From Pseudomonadota bacterium (GTDB taxonomy: Bacteria; Desulfobacterota; Desulfobulbia; Desulfobulbales; Desulfocapsaceae), in contig JAEYNP010000100.1 in assembly GCA_023412495.1 (NCBI GenBank), forward strand, positions 1 to 22,422: 22,422 nt of DNA, given 5' to 3'. This document shows, one piece after another, positions 1-6,393 of this stretch. The notes under the pieces were generated by a model, which had not been told where the DNA came from, ran no database searches, and saw only the letters and a list, made by a program, of their open reading frames with translations. A program made the translations under genes and the position numbers. Numbering within the stretch: position 1 is the first letter of the stretch; the number at the start of each line of letters is the position of its first letter.

Positions 1-197
1 TGGCCCTTATTTTTGGCTCAAGGAGATGAGCCGACAATACGATTGAATTTTGAAAATTTCGCCAAAAACCCTGTCAAGAACTATTTTTGATGCAGTGAAA
101 ATAGTTTGATGCTGAACAGTTACAAAAAATGTACAGAGGAAGCAGCAGCGGGCGGAGACGTCCAATAGGATATCGGAAGCTGCTGCAATTCGACGCA

Positions 198-219
198 GGG
201 GCGAAAGATCTTTCGCCCC
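198..219. repeat. 22-bp perfect palindrome
   Basis: Positions 198-208 (GGGGCGAAAGA) are the exact reverse complement of 209-219. The site lies in the otherwise gene-free first 257 bases, beyond the terminator of the minus-strand operon. It shares the GGGGCGAA arm with the hairpin at 9627-9648, so both may belong to one dispersed repeat family. It could act as a bidirectional hairpin, but no T-tract follows on either strand. I see no convincing gene in 1-257. Confidence 0.6.
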
Positions 220-257
220 ATTATGCCCCACAGTTGCCCGGAAAGACGCAGGCAATG

Positions 258-308
258 AAAAAGAAGGCCCGAAACTTTTATATGATGCCCTTCAAATGCA
301 GGGCCTTC
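258..308 (-). terminator. Rho-independent terminator of the glycosylase/hydrolase/beta-lactamase operon
   Basis: Read on the minus strand, GAAGGCCC (308-301) is perfectly complementary to GGGCCTTC (270-263) and is followed at once by TTTTT (262-258). The ascending arm lies inside the last codons of the beta-lactamase gene and the stop codon is in the loop, so the hairpin overlaps the coding sequence. The loop is long (about 30 nt), which lowers certainty. Confidence 0.6.
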
Positions 309-1060
309 ATGGTGATTTCCTGGCGAAGGCTGCTGTCCTCGGGCCTTGCGATTTCCATGTTGGCGGCAAAGAACCACACCTGGCCGCCCACCTCCACATA
401 TCCCACATACCAGCCGATCTGGGGTGCGACGTTTTGTGCCCAGCCGGTCTTGGCCCGCAGCACATAGGCGGGGGTCTCCTCGACGATCATCAGTTTTCTC
501 AACAAATCGTAAGAAGAGGAGCGGAAGGGATACATTCTGGTATACACCTTCTTCAGGAACTCGATCTGGCCCATGGCACTGATCCGCAGGTCGCCTTCCA
601 GCCAGAAGTTGGTGATTTCAGGACTGATCTTGCCGTTGCCGTAGTGCATCTTCTCCATGTATGCCTCGTATTTCTCCTTCCCTACCCGCTTGGCCATCTC
701 CTGGTAGACCCAGACGCACGACGAGGAAAAGGCGGCCTCCAGGGAAAGGTCGCTATTGCAGTCCGGCTGTCCTTTATCCGTCCCGTCCCAGATGACGATC
801 ACATTTTCATCTTCAATGACGGTTTCTTCGAGGGCGATCAAAGTGTTCGGTAATTTGAAGGTCGAGGCAGGGACGAATCGGAGCCGGGCCCGCTCGTCGT
901 TATGGGTGTAGACCAGCTTACCGTCCAGCGAAGAGATGACGAGCGTGCCGTTGAGATTTTTCTCCCTGAAAAGGTTTGCTATATCGGAATCTTCGCCATG
1001 GGCCTGCGGCACCAGGGCCAAAACGAAAAAGGCCACTGCGGTGAGTACGACGTGGTTCAT
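278..1060 (-). CDS. blaOXA: Class D (OXA-type) beta-lactamase
   Basis: This is a serine beta-lactamase of class D, exported to the periplasm, where it hydrolyses beta-lactams through an acyl-serine intermediate. The 260-residue product starts with a Sec signal (MNHVVLTAVAFFVLALVPQAHG). All class D landmarks are present in order: PASTFK with the nucleophile serine and the lysine that is normally carboxylated, SCV in the SxV position before WVYQEMAKRVG, YGN, FWLEGDLRIS, and the KTG box (AKTGW). Length is normal for the family. I chose the ATG at 1060 because AAGGAG lies six bases upstream; a TTG one codon earlier is also possible. It is the last gene of a three-gene minus-strand run (glycosylase, hydrolase, beta-lactamase) ending in the terminator at 258-308. 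No integron or insertion-sequence hallmarks flank it, so it looks like an intrinsic chromosomal OXA. Substrate range cannot be read from sequence. Confidence 0.93.
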   Translation of the reverse strand: MNHVVLTAVAFFVLALVPQAHGEDSDIANLFREKNLNGTLVISSLDGKLVYTHNDERARLRFVPASTFKLPNTLIALEETVIEDENVIVIWDGTDKGQPDCNSDLSLEAAFSSSCVWVYQEMAKRVGKEKYEAYMEKMHYGNGKISPEITNFWLEGDLRISAMGQIEFLKKVYTRMYPFRSSSYDLLRKLMIVEETPAYVLRAKTGWAQNVAPQIGWYVGYVEVGGQVWFFAANMEIARPEDSSLRQEITMKALHLKGII

Positions 1061-1104
1061 CAACTTCTCCTTGGGCGCCCGTCGGGCAGATAATGGGTTT
1101 GTGG

Positions 1105-1713
1105 TCAGATCGACACGGAAAGCAACACCTTCTTTATTGTATCCACAAACAACTGAAAGATGTGATTTTTTTTCCTTATCGACTGCCGACAGAAATTCTC
1201 AAACATTTTTTTTCTGAGTCCTCGGGAAATTTCAAGTTGAACACCCTCCCCATTTTTGCCTCGGTTGCATATATTATTGCGGCTTATACCCCGTAGCCCC
1301 GGCAGATCACTGATTTCGGCCCGAAAGCCGGCCATGTTCAGGGCCTGACATATGTTCTTTTTGAGAGCATTGTTGCGGCCGCCTATGAAGACAAGCTCAC
1401 CTTCGTTTCGATTTCCATGGATTGTCACGACGACGGCAGCCCTGCCTGCGACCTCCAGGCCAATGGGCTCGTCGAAACCGTTGCTGGTAAGGTGCAATCG
1501 TCCGCCCCCGGACCCTTTTATGCTGTTCAAGGCGTAGAAGGAGAAATCGGAACCGGCCAGGGCATCGGCGATGTCGAGAGTGCCAGGCTCTATACCGCCG
1601 CCATGGGGTGCCATGATGGCGACAGCCGAACCCATTTCTCGATAGAGGATGACATAATCCCTGCCCTCCTGTTCATTTCGCGCCAGTTCTTCGAAATTCC
1701 GGTATGTATCCAT
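1105..1713 (-). CDS. PghP-like poly-gamma-glutamate hydrolase family protein
   Basis: The 202-residue product resembles the zinc-dependent poly-gamma-glutamate hydrolase family, first known from Bacillus phages, which degrades gamma-glutamyl polymers. The matching motifs are APHGGGIEPGT, with the His and Glu expected to bind zinc, then ALNSIKG, LHLTSNGFDEP and VTIHGNRNEG, with a further His. No signal peptide is visible, so it is probably cytoplasmic. A longer in-frame start at 1782 would overlap the upstream glycosylase gene; the ATG at 1713 leaves a 19-bp gap and gives a normal N-terminus (MDTYRNFEELARNEQ), so I prefer it although only AGG serves as ribosome site. The C-terminal tail is basic (KKMFENFCRQSIRKKNHIF). 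It sits between the glycosylase and beta-lactamase genes in one run. What a non-Bacillus bacterium does with it is not clear: an endogenous polymer or a phage remnant are options. Confidence 0.8.
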   Translation of the reverse strand: MDTYRNFEELARNEQEGRDYVILYREMGSAVAIMAPHGGGIEPGTLDIADALAGSDFSFYALNSIKGSGGGRLHLTSNGFDEPIGLEVAGRAAVVVTIHGNRNEGELVFIGGRNNALKKNICQALNMAGFRAEISDLPGLRGISRNNICNRGKNGEGVQLEISRGLRKKMFENFCRQSIRKKNHIFQLFVDTIKKVLLSVSI

Positions 1714-1732
1714 TGGCCTGGAATCGTCAGTA

Positions 1733-2509
1733 CTATCGATAGAGAACCTGCTCTTCGGTAAAATAGCTCTTCTTTGTGGCAATTTTTTTGGTCTTGATCG
1801 GAAAGCCGCCGGGAGAGGTTTCTTTTTCCTTATGATGTACCCGCATGAAGTCCCGGATCTCCCCGTTGATCACCTCCGGGTCGATGGCCAGGATCTCCTC
1901 GACGGACCTGAGCAGTACCATCCGAATCGTCTCATACAACGATCGGATTACTTCTTCCGGCAGATGACTCGCGATCGACTCCGGGGCTATTTTCGCCTCC
2001 CACAGAATCTCATCGGAATAGGCGTTGCCGATGCCTCTGACGATTTCCTGATCGATCAGGAAGGCCTTGATGCTTTTCGACTTGGCTTCCTGCAGTTTAT
2101 CCCGAAAATACTCAAAAGAGAATCCGGGGGCAAGGGCGTCGGGCGAGGGCGGCATTTTCGGGTCCAAGGTAATCCTGGCCCAGCCGCGGCGGTCGGATAC
2201 GACGAGGGTGGCATCGGAAAATTCCAGGGAAAAGATTTGAAAACGCACTTCTTCATCCGGGGCAACGATCTCGATCTTGCCTTCCAGCATGAGATGGACC
2301 GCCAGAAGTCTGCCGTTGTCGAATTCCAGCCACATCTCCTTGCCGTTTCGCTTCAGCGCGACGATCCGGGCGGACGCGAGACCGTCGAATTCCTGCTGGG
2401 CGGCGTTCACCCTGCCGGGTTTATGGACGGTTGCGGCGACGACTTGCTTGTGCAGGATATGTCGCTCGAGGTTTCTTCGATAGGCTTCCAGATCGGGCAA
2501 CTCGGGCAT
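1733..2509 (-). CDS. Fpg/Nei-family DNA glycosylase, cysteine-free finger
   Basis: This is a base-excision repair bifunctional glycosylase/AP lyase for oxidised bases. It begins MPELPDLE, which gives the catalytic N-terminal proline and Glu after Met removal. The helix-two-turn-helix segment is present (FLIDQEIVRGIGNAYSDEIL). The C-terminal hairpin that normally holds four zinc-binding cysteines is present in outline (GFPIKTKKIATKKSYFTEEQ, then VLYR), but it has no cysteine, so this looks like a zincless finger of the kind known from NEIL1. The final Arg is in the place of the conserved finger arginine. Length (258 aa) is slightly short for MutM. The start has a strong AAGGAGGG ribosome site. 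First gene of the minus-strand run with the hydrolase and beta-lactamase. Whether it prefers 8-oxoG or oxidised pyrimidines cannot be told. Confidence 0.88.
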   Translation of the reverse strand: MPELPDLEAYRRNLERHILHKQVVAATVHKPGRVNAAQQEFDGLASARIVALKRNGKEMWLEFDNGRLLAVHLMLEGKIEIVAPDEEVRFQIFSLEFSDATLVVSDRRGWARITLDPKMPPSPDALAPGFSFEYFRDKLQEAKSKSIKAFLIDQEIVRGIGNAYSDEILWEAKIAPESIASHLPEEVIRSLYETIRMVLLRSVEEILAIDPEVINGEIRDFMRVHHKEKETSPGGFPIKTKKIATKKSYFTEEQVLYR

Positions 2510-2594
2510 GATCTCCCTCCTTGATCCACGGAGTCGGAATCATAGGGAGAACATAGTGACGAAACCCGATGGCGCCACTTTTTAAGCTGGTCCC

Positions 2595-2625
2595 GGGAGG
2601 CTGTCGGGTAATCCGTCAACCTCCC
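2595..2625 (-). other. Hairpin between carbonic anhydrase and glycosylase genes
   Basis: GGGAGG (2595-2600) pairs with CCTCCC (2620-2625), extended by a partial outer CC/GG. It lies downstream of the carbonic anhydrase stop and upstream of the glycosylase start on the minus strand. There is no U-tract after it, so a terminator or processing site is only a possibility. Confidence 0.3.
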
Positions 2626-2650
2626 TGGATTTCAGATTTTCAGATCGCCA

Positions 2651-3364
2651 TCAATCGAACAGGGTGACATGTCCGTCATCCAGATCGTACTTCGCCGCCA
2701 CGATCTTGATCTTTTTCTCCTGCGCCAGATGGTTGAGGATAGGGGATTGCCTGGTAAGGTTTTGCGATATCCGCTTGGCGTTGGCGTCGACGACGCACTC
2801 GACGAACTCGCCGGTTTTGGTTTTCGCGCATTCGGGGTCGGTCTTGCATGCCCCGCAATCCTGAGCCGCGGCCTCGGTCGACGCATCGACGACCTCGACA
2901 ATGGCATCGATATTCTTGCTGCCGGTGGATTTGCCGCCGGCCTCGACGGTCGCCTTCACGGCGCCGCAACGTTCGTGGCCAAGAACCATGATCAGCGGAG
3001 AGCCCAGGTGCTCTGCGGCATACTCGATGCTGCCCAGCACGATTGGATCGGGTACGTTGCCGGCCGTACGGATGACGAAAATCTCGCCCAGCCCCTTATC
3101 GAAAATCAGCTCCGGCGGCACGCGGGAATCCGAACAGGTGAGAACGACGGCATAGGGCTGCTGCGAACTCGCGAGGGCAGTGCGGGCGGGGCCGTCGCTT
3201 CTCGCACCGTTGGTCAAATTGCCTTCGACGTACCGCTTATTGCCTTCCATCAGCTTTTGCAGCGCCTCGTCCGCGGAGACGGAAGGTCCTCCGGGCGACG
3301 CCATGCCAAGGGTCGCCGCCAGTGAAACGAGGAAAAAGCCTAATGATGACATTGTCTTCTTCAT
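2651..3364 (-). CDS. Exported beta-class carbonic anhydrase
   Basis: This zinc enzyme interconverts CO2 and bicarbonate. The 237-residue product has a Sec signal (MKKTMSSLGFFLVSLAATLGMAS), which places it in the periplasm. The beta-class zinc ligands are intact: Cys77 and Asp79 in CSDSRVPPELIFDKGLGE, and His130 and Cys133 in GHERCGAV. The RTAGN motif follows the first pair as usual. An unusual cysteine-rich insert (AAAQDCGACKTDPECAKTKTGEFVEC) sits near residues 160-190 and could form disulfides in the periplasm. I chose the ATG at 3364 over an upstream one at 3418 because GAGGAGG precedes it at good spacing and the signal peptide then starts cleanly. The rhodanese gene lies upstream on the same strand but 376 bp away, so co-transcription is uncertain. 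Confidence 0.93.
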   Translation of the reverse strand: MKKTMSSLGFFLVSLAATLGMASPGGPSVSADEALQKLMEGNKRYVEGNLTNGARSDGPARTALASSQQPYAVVLTCSDSRVPPELIFDKGLGEIFVIRTAGNVPDPIVLGSIEYAAEHLGSPLIMVLGHERCGAVKATVEAGGKSTGSKNIDAIVEVVDASTEAAAQDCGACKTDPECAKTKTGEFVECVVDANAKRISQNLTRQSPILNHLAQEKKIKIVAAKYDLDDGHVTLFD

Positions 3365-3740
3365 ACCCAGCCTCCTCTTGTGAGAATATTGAAAACTGCG
3401 AAACAGTCGAGCGCTCACTGCCTATGTCAGGATTTCATGATAGGCCTTACCAGAGCAGCCGGATTTGAGCAAGGAGAAAAGCTTTTGCCCCCCTTTCACG
3501 GAGCTACGAGCAGCGACATCATCTATTGCTTTTCAAGTCTCCCCTTCGCCTGCCGGTTCCAGCCCGGTATGAACGAAGACGAATCCAGACGGTTGATTCC
3601 CGTCTGTTGAGGGAAATCCCCCGTCGTGATTACAGATGGATTACAAATTAAAAAAGACGATCACCAAACTTTAGAGGGGAATATGAGTACGCGGAAGCGG
3701 GACACCCGCGCCTTCCGCTCCGGCGGTACTCCCTCATCAG
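3365..3740. other. Intergenic region with a long structured hairpin (3685-3731)
   Basis: No gene is supported here. The notable part is a nested inverted repeat: GAGTAC (3685-3690) pairs with GTACTC (3726-3731), GCGGAAG (3691-3697) with CTTCCGC (3712-3718), and CGGG (3698-3701) with CCCG (3705-3708). This makes a stable stem just after the rhodanese stop on the minus strand. No U-tract follows, so it may stabilise or end the rhodanese transcript, or be a REP-like element. Confidence 0.5.
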
Positions 3741-4268
3741 TTACTTGTTCTCCCGGTATGCGTATGTCTCCTTCAAATTCTTGTTGTACTTCACCACATT
3801 GATCTCCCCGAGATAGGTATTGACAAGCGGATACCCCTTCTCGAACCAGCCGACGATGCCTTTATCAACGAGATACACATTCTTGTAACCGTAACCATAC
3901 AGCAATCCCGCAAAATAGGTCGCCCGGTGCGTAGTCCTGCAGAGCACCCACATCTCCTGCTCGGGGTCCGGCCATTTGTCGGGAATGGTGTAGGCATGGC
4001 CCGAATCGATATTGCTGGAATCCTGGATATGGCCACTGTCGAACTCGGCCTCGGTCCTCAGGTCGATGATGACCGCCTTGCTCTGCTCGAGGCGAATCTG
4101 CTGCCATTTCCGGTATAAATCGTCGACGCTTTTGATCCTGTCCGAGGGAATGAGGTCTTTCATCTTTATGAACATATCTTTTTCCCCGTCTTTGGTGTCT
4201 ACTGCCCGTGATTCCATCGGGACAGCAAGAACAAGTGCCAGCATGAAGGCGAATATTGCTTTTCTCAT
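3741..4268 (-). CDS. Exported single-domain rhodanese-like protein
   Basis: Rhodanese-fold sulfurtransferase-like protein of 175 residues with a signal peptide (MRKAIFAFMLALVLAVPMESRA), so periplasmic. The domain shows VIIDLRTEAEFDSGHI (residues about 66-81), the active-site loop CRTTHR with Cys110 and Arg115 (CxxxxR), and the closing YLVDKGIVGWFEKGYPL. The catalytic cysteine is present, so it is probably active in sulfur or redox chemistry, but the loop sequence is not that of well-characterised thiosulfate sulfurtransferases and the substrate is unknown. A very good AAAGGAGG ribosome site precedes the ATG. The C-terminal tail (VVKYNKNLKETYAYRENK) is short and polar. The 259 bp upstream (4269-4527) separate it from the divergent amidohydrolase gene; I see no promoter there that I would defend. 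Confidence 0.88.
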   Translation of the reverse strand: MRKAIFAFMLALVLAVPMESRAVDTKDGEKDMFIKMKDLIPSDRIKSVDDLYRKWQQIRLEQSKAVIIDLRTEAEFDSGHIQDSSNIDSGHAYTIPDKWPDPEQEMWVLCRTTHRATYFAGLLYGYGYKNVYLVDKGIVGWFEKGYPLVNTYLGEINVVKYNKNLKETYAYRENK

Positions 4269-4527
4269 GGTGTCCTCCTTTTATTGTTGAATTGCGAGCC
4301 CTTTGCAAAATGAGGATTTTCGTTCAAGATCAAGACATGCGAAATTTACCGCAGGCCTATATACCGCAAGCCCATAGATAGTTAAATTCAGGAAAATAAT
4401 CTTGAGCATGACGCGGAGTTGGGCCGAAAAGGCCATTTTGCGAGCGGCTCCTACATTACGCAACCGGACCTGTTAATAAAAGCATAGCAGGTCATAATTA
4501 CAGATTGCTTACACATCAGGAAAAAAA

Positions 4528-5739
4528 ATGGCGGTGCCGGCAACACGGGATACGGACATGAACGACAGACGGTACATAGTGGCAGGGGGATTAATCGACG
4601 GCAGCGGCGCCGAGGTACGCAAGAACATCTGTCTGGTCGTGGAGGATGGCATCATTGTCGCCATCGATTCGGTTGCCCGTCCGCCGCACGGGGCCGCGGT
4701 CGATGACTTCTCATACGGCCTCATCCTGCCGGCGCTGGTCGACTGCAGCGTTTATCTGACGCGATCTCCGTCAATTGACCAGCGGATGCAGCTGATCTCG
4801 GCAACGGCCGGGCCAGCGGAAAAGATGTCCCTGATAGGCAAGCACGTCGACTACTGCCACGCCCACGGAATTTTGGGTGTGGTTGACTGCAGCTGCGAGG
4901 AAGACCTCATCGGACGTTTCCGGGACGGCAGTCCAGCGCGGGGGGAAATTGACATCCGGATTGCCGGCCCGGTCTGCCGAGACGAGAAAAGCGCAGCCGC
5001 TAAAGGTGCCGCCGGCGATTTCATCAAAATCGCCTACTCCGCCGGCATCACCGAGGCAGATGCCAATCCCGGTCTCGACTATGCCGGGCTGTGCCGCTAC
5101 CTGCGCCATAAGGCCGGAAAGAAGGCGGTGGTGCTCGCCAACGGCGAGCGGCAGGTCGCCGAGGCGATCGAGGCGGGCTGCGACGCCATCGAACAGGGCT
5201 ACGGCATGGGCGAGAACAACCTGCGGAAAATGGCCGAGAAAGACATCCTGTGGATTCCCAGCCTCCTGCAGGCAAAGAACGCCCTCGACGGTTCGGGCTC
5301 CGGTGGGGATGTATGCTGCCGATTTTCCCTTCGCTATGTCGCTCCGGGCAAGGCGGTTCCCGGCGGCGAAGCCTTGTGGAAAAAAGTGCTCGCCGATCAA
5401 CTCGCTCAGCTGCGGATGGCCCGAACGATAGGAGTCAAAGCAGCTGTGGGCACCGGCGCCGGCAGCGTGGGCATCCTCCACGGCGAGTCGGTGGCCGAGG
5501 AAATGAAGCTCTTCATCAAAGCGGGATACACGCTTGGGGAGACCTTTCGTTGCGCCTCGGAAAACGGTGCGCGGTTTTTCGGCATGGATGGCCTCGGCGC
5601 CCTTGCCGTGGGCAGGAGGGCGACCTTTCTCGTCACCAGGGGCACGGCCCAGCAGCTGCCGAGAAAGCTCTCGTACCTCGAGGGGATCTACGTGGGCGGC
5701 GACCCGAGCGGTGTTTACCGGAAAATCCCAGCTAAATAA
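4528..5739 (+). CDS. Amidohydrolase-fold protein lacking canonical metal ligands
   Basis: The 403-residue product has the layout of imidazolonepropionase-like amidohydrolases: a small N-terminal beta domain, a TIM-barrel core, a C-terminal block ILHGESVAEEMKLFIKAGYT and then LGALAVGRRATFLV. The family's metal sites are degraded. The usual HxH after PGLVD is replaced (LPALVDCSVYL, residues 68-77), the VHAxG histidine by Leu203 (VLANG), the IEHG histidine by Gln (AIEQG), and the Asp of GTDAG by Gly310 (GTGAG). Only a lysine at the carboxylysine-like position (DFIKI, Lys167) remains. The frame is intact and the gene is long, so it looks selected as a pseudoenzyme or one with different chemistry. 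AGGA precedes the ATG at 4528; a second start at 4558 is possible. No signal peptide. Confidence 0.8.
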   Translation: MAVPATRDTDMNDRRYIVAGGLIDGSGAEVRKNICLVVEDGIIVAIDSVARPPHGAAVDDFSYGLILPALVDCSVYLTRSPSIDQRMQLISATAGPAEKMSLIGKHVDYCHAHGILGVVDCSCEEDLIGRFRDGSPARGEIDIRIAGPVCRDEKSAAAKGAAGDFIKIAYSAGITEADANPGLDYAGLCRYLRHKAGKKAVVLANGERQVAEAIEAGCDAIEQGYGMGENNLRKMAEKDILWIPSLLQAKNALDGSGSGGDVCCRFSLRYVAPGKAVPGGEALWKKVLADQLAQLRMARTIGVKAAVGTGAGSVGILHGESVAEEMKLFIKAGYTLGETFRCASENGARFFGMDGLGALAVGRRATFLVTRGTAQQLPRKLSYLEGIYVGGDPSGVYRKIPAK

Positions 5740-5768
5740 GTTTGTAAGCCTCTACAGAATCAACTAAT

Positions 5769-5784
5769 GCGGGCTGACGCCCGC
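5769..5784 (+). terminator. Short GC hairpin after the amidohydrolase gene
   Basis: GCGGGC (5769-5774), loop TGAC, GCCCGC (5779-5784), 30 bp after the amidohydrolase stop. No T-run follows, so it is a weak candidate terminator or transcript-end stabiliser. Confidence 0.35.
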
Positions 5785-5882
5785 AAACCCAAGGGTTGTT
5801 ATCCCCTCCCACAGCAGAGGTACTAAAAATCTGGATCATAAAATCACGGGCGGGCCTATTTCAGCTCAATGTCGGTTAATTG

Positions 5883-5922
5883 TTGCCGAAGAGGATATTG
5901 TCATTATAATGTTAATTATAAT
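5883..5922 (+). promoter_or_regulatory. Sigma70-type promoter with two palindromic operator-like repeats
   Basis: A perfect -10 TATAAT lies at 5905-5910, with TTGCCG at 5883-5888 as -35 and a 16-bp spacer. The 8-mer ATTATAAT, itself a perfect palindrome, occurs at 5903-5910 over the -10 box and again at 5915-5922, a 12-bp period on one DNA face. Ribbon-helix-helix proteins commonly bind such short repeated sites at their own promoters, and the next gene encodes one. Autorepression is inferred. Confidence 0.55.
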
Positions 5923-5944
5923 AATTGACCAACAGGAGGGAAAA

Positions 5945-6214
5945 ATGCCGGCTAAAACAGAGAGAATAACAATACTTGGCACACCGGAATTCAAGGAATT
6001 CCTGGTGAAAGAGGCGAAGAAGGAAGGTGTCAGCCTTTCAATGCTCGTCCGGCGTCGCTGCGAACAACGGCCGATCAGTGAGGAAGAACAGCTTCTTATC
6101 ACACTTCTCGCAGAACTGCGGACAGCAACAAAAAGAGCGGAAGAATCCCTCGATAAGGGAATAGAGTGCATGCAGCAAACATTGGCTGAAATCAGAGAGA
6201 GAAAAGCGGCATGA
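5945..6214 (+). CDS. Ribbon-helix-helix-type DNA-binding protein
   Basis: An 89-residue protein. The first 40 residues fit an RHH fold: a beta strand (ERITILGTPEFK), a helix (EFLVKEAKKEGV) and a second helix (SLSMLVRRRCEQ). The rest (EEEQLLITLLAELRTATKRAEESLDKGIECMQQTLAEIRERK) is a long charged helix suited to oligomerisation. The ATG at 5945 follows AGGAGGG at ideal spacing; an upstream start at 5909 would fall in the promoter and is unlikely. It overlaps the next gene by ATGA, so translation is coupled. The combination suggests an antitoxin-like or plasmid-type regulator, probably autoregulated through the palindromes at 5903-5922. No matching toxin is recognised. Confidence 0.7.
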   Translation: MPAKTERITILGTPEFKEFLVKEAKKEGVSLSMLVRRRCEQRPISEEEQLLITLLAELRTATKRAEESLDKGIECMQQTLAEIRERKAA

Positions 6215-6393
6215 GTACGTTGCAAGACGTTTTTGGGGCGGTCAAAGAGGTGTTGCTGCTGACAAATAAAGTGGAAAACCTGGGGAAAACGCTCCAAGAG
6301 GCGGCCCTGGAATTGAAGGACCATGATCGAAGACTGGTCAGGCTTGAGACCTTGGTCGAGATAGCTCAGAAGAGACTCCTTTCAAATAATTGA
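6211..6393 (+). CDS. Small helical, coiled-coil-like protein
   Basis: A 60-residue, almost entirely helical protein of unknown function. A heptad-like pattern is visible from VFGAVKEVLLLTNKVENLGK to LKDHDRRLVRLETLVEIAQK, without membrane segment or signal. Its ATGA overlap with the ribbon-helix-helix gene makes a coupled two-gene unit. Its stop overlaps the next ATG (TGATG), so the transporter may be read from the same message. It could be a partner of the RHH protein. It does not resemble a known toxin family that I can name. Confidence 0.6.
   Translation: MSTLQDVFGAVKEVLLLTNKVENLGKTLQEAALELKDHDRRLVRLETLVEIAQKRLLSNN

Noticed and set aside
60..90. TTGACA-like -35 box on the minus strand near 80
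   Set aside because: No acceptable -10 box at 16-18 bp and no gene follows within the window.
278..1060. OXA gene as an integron cassette
   Set aside because: No attC core sites or arms flank it; it lies in an operon with housekeeping-like genes far from the array.
4771..5481. 236-codon minus-strand frame within the amidohydrolase gene
   Set aside because: Antisense shadow; the plus-strand frame has family-level similarity throughout.
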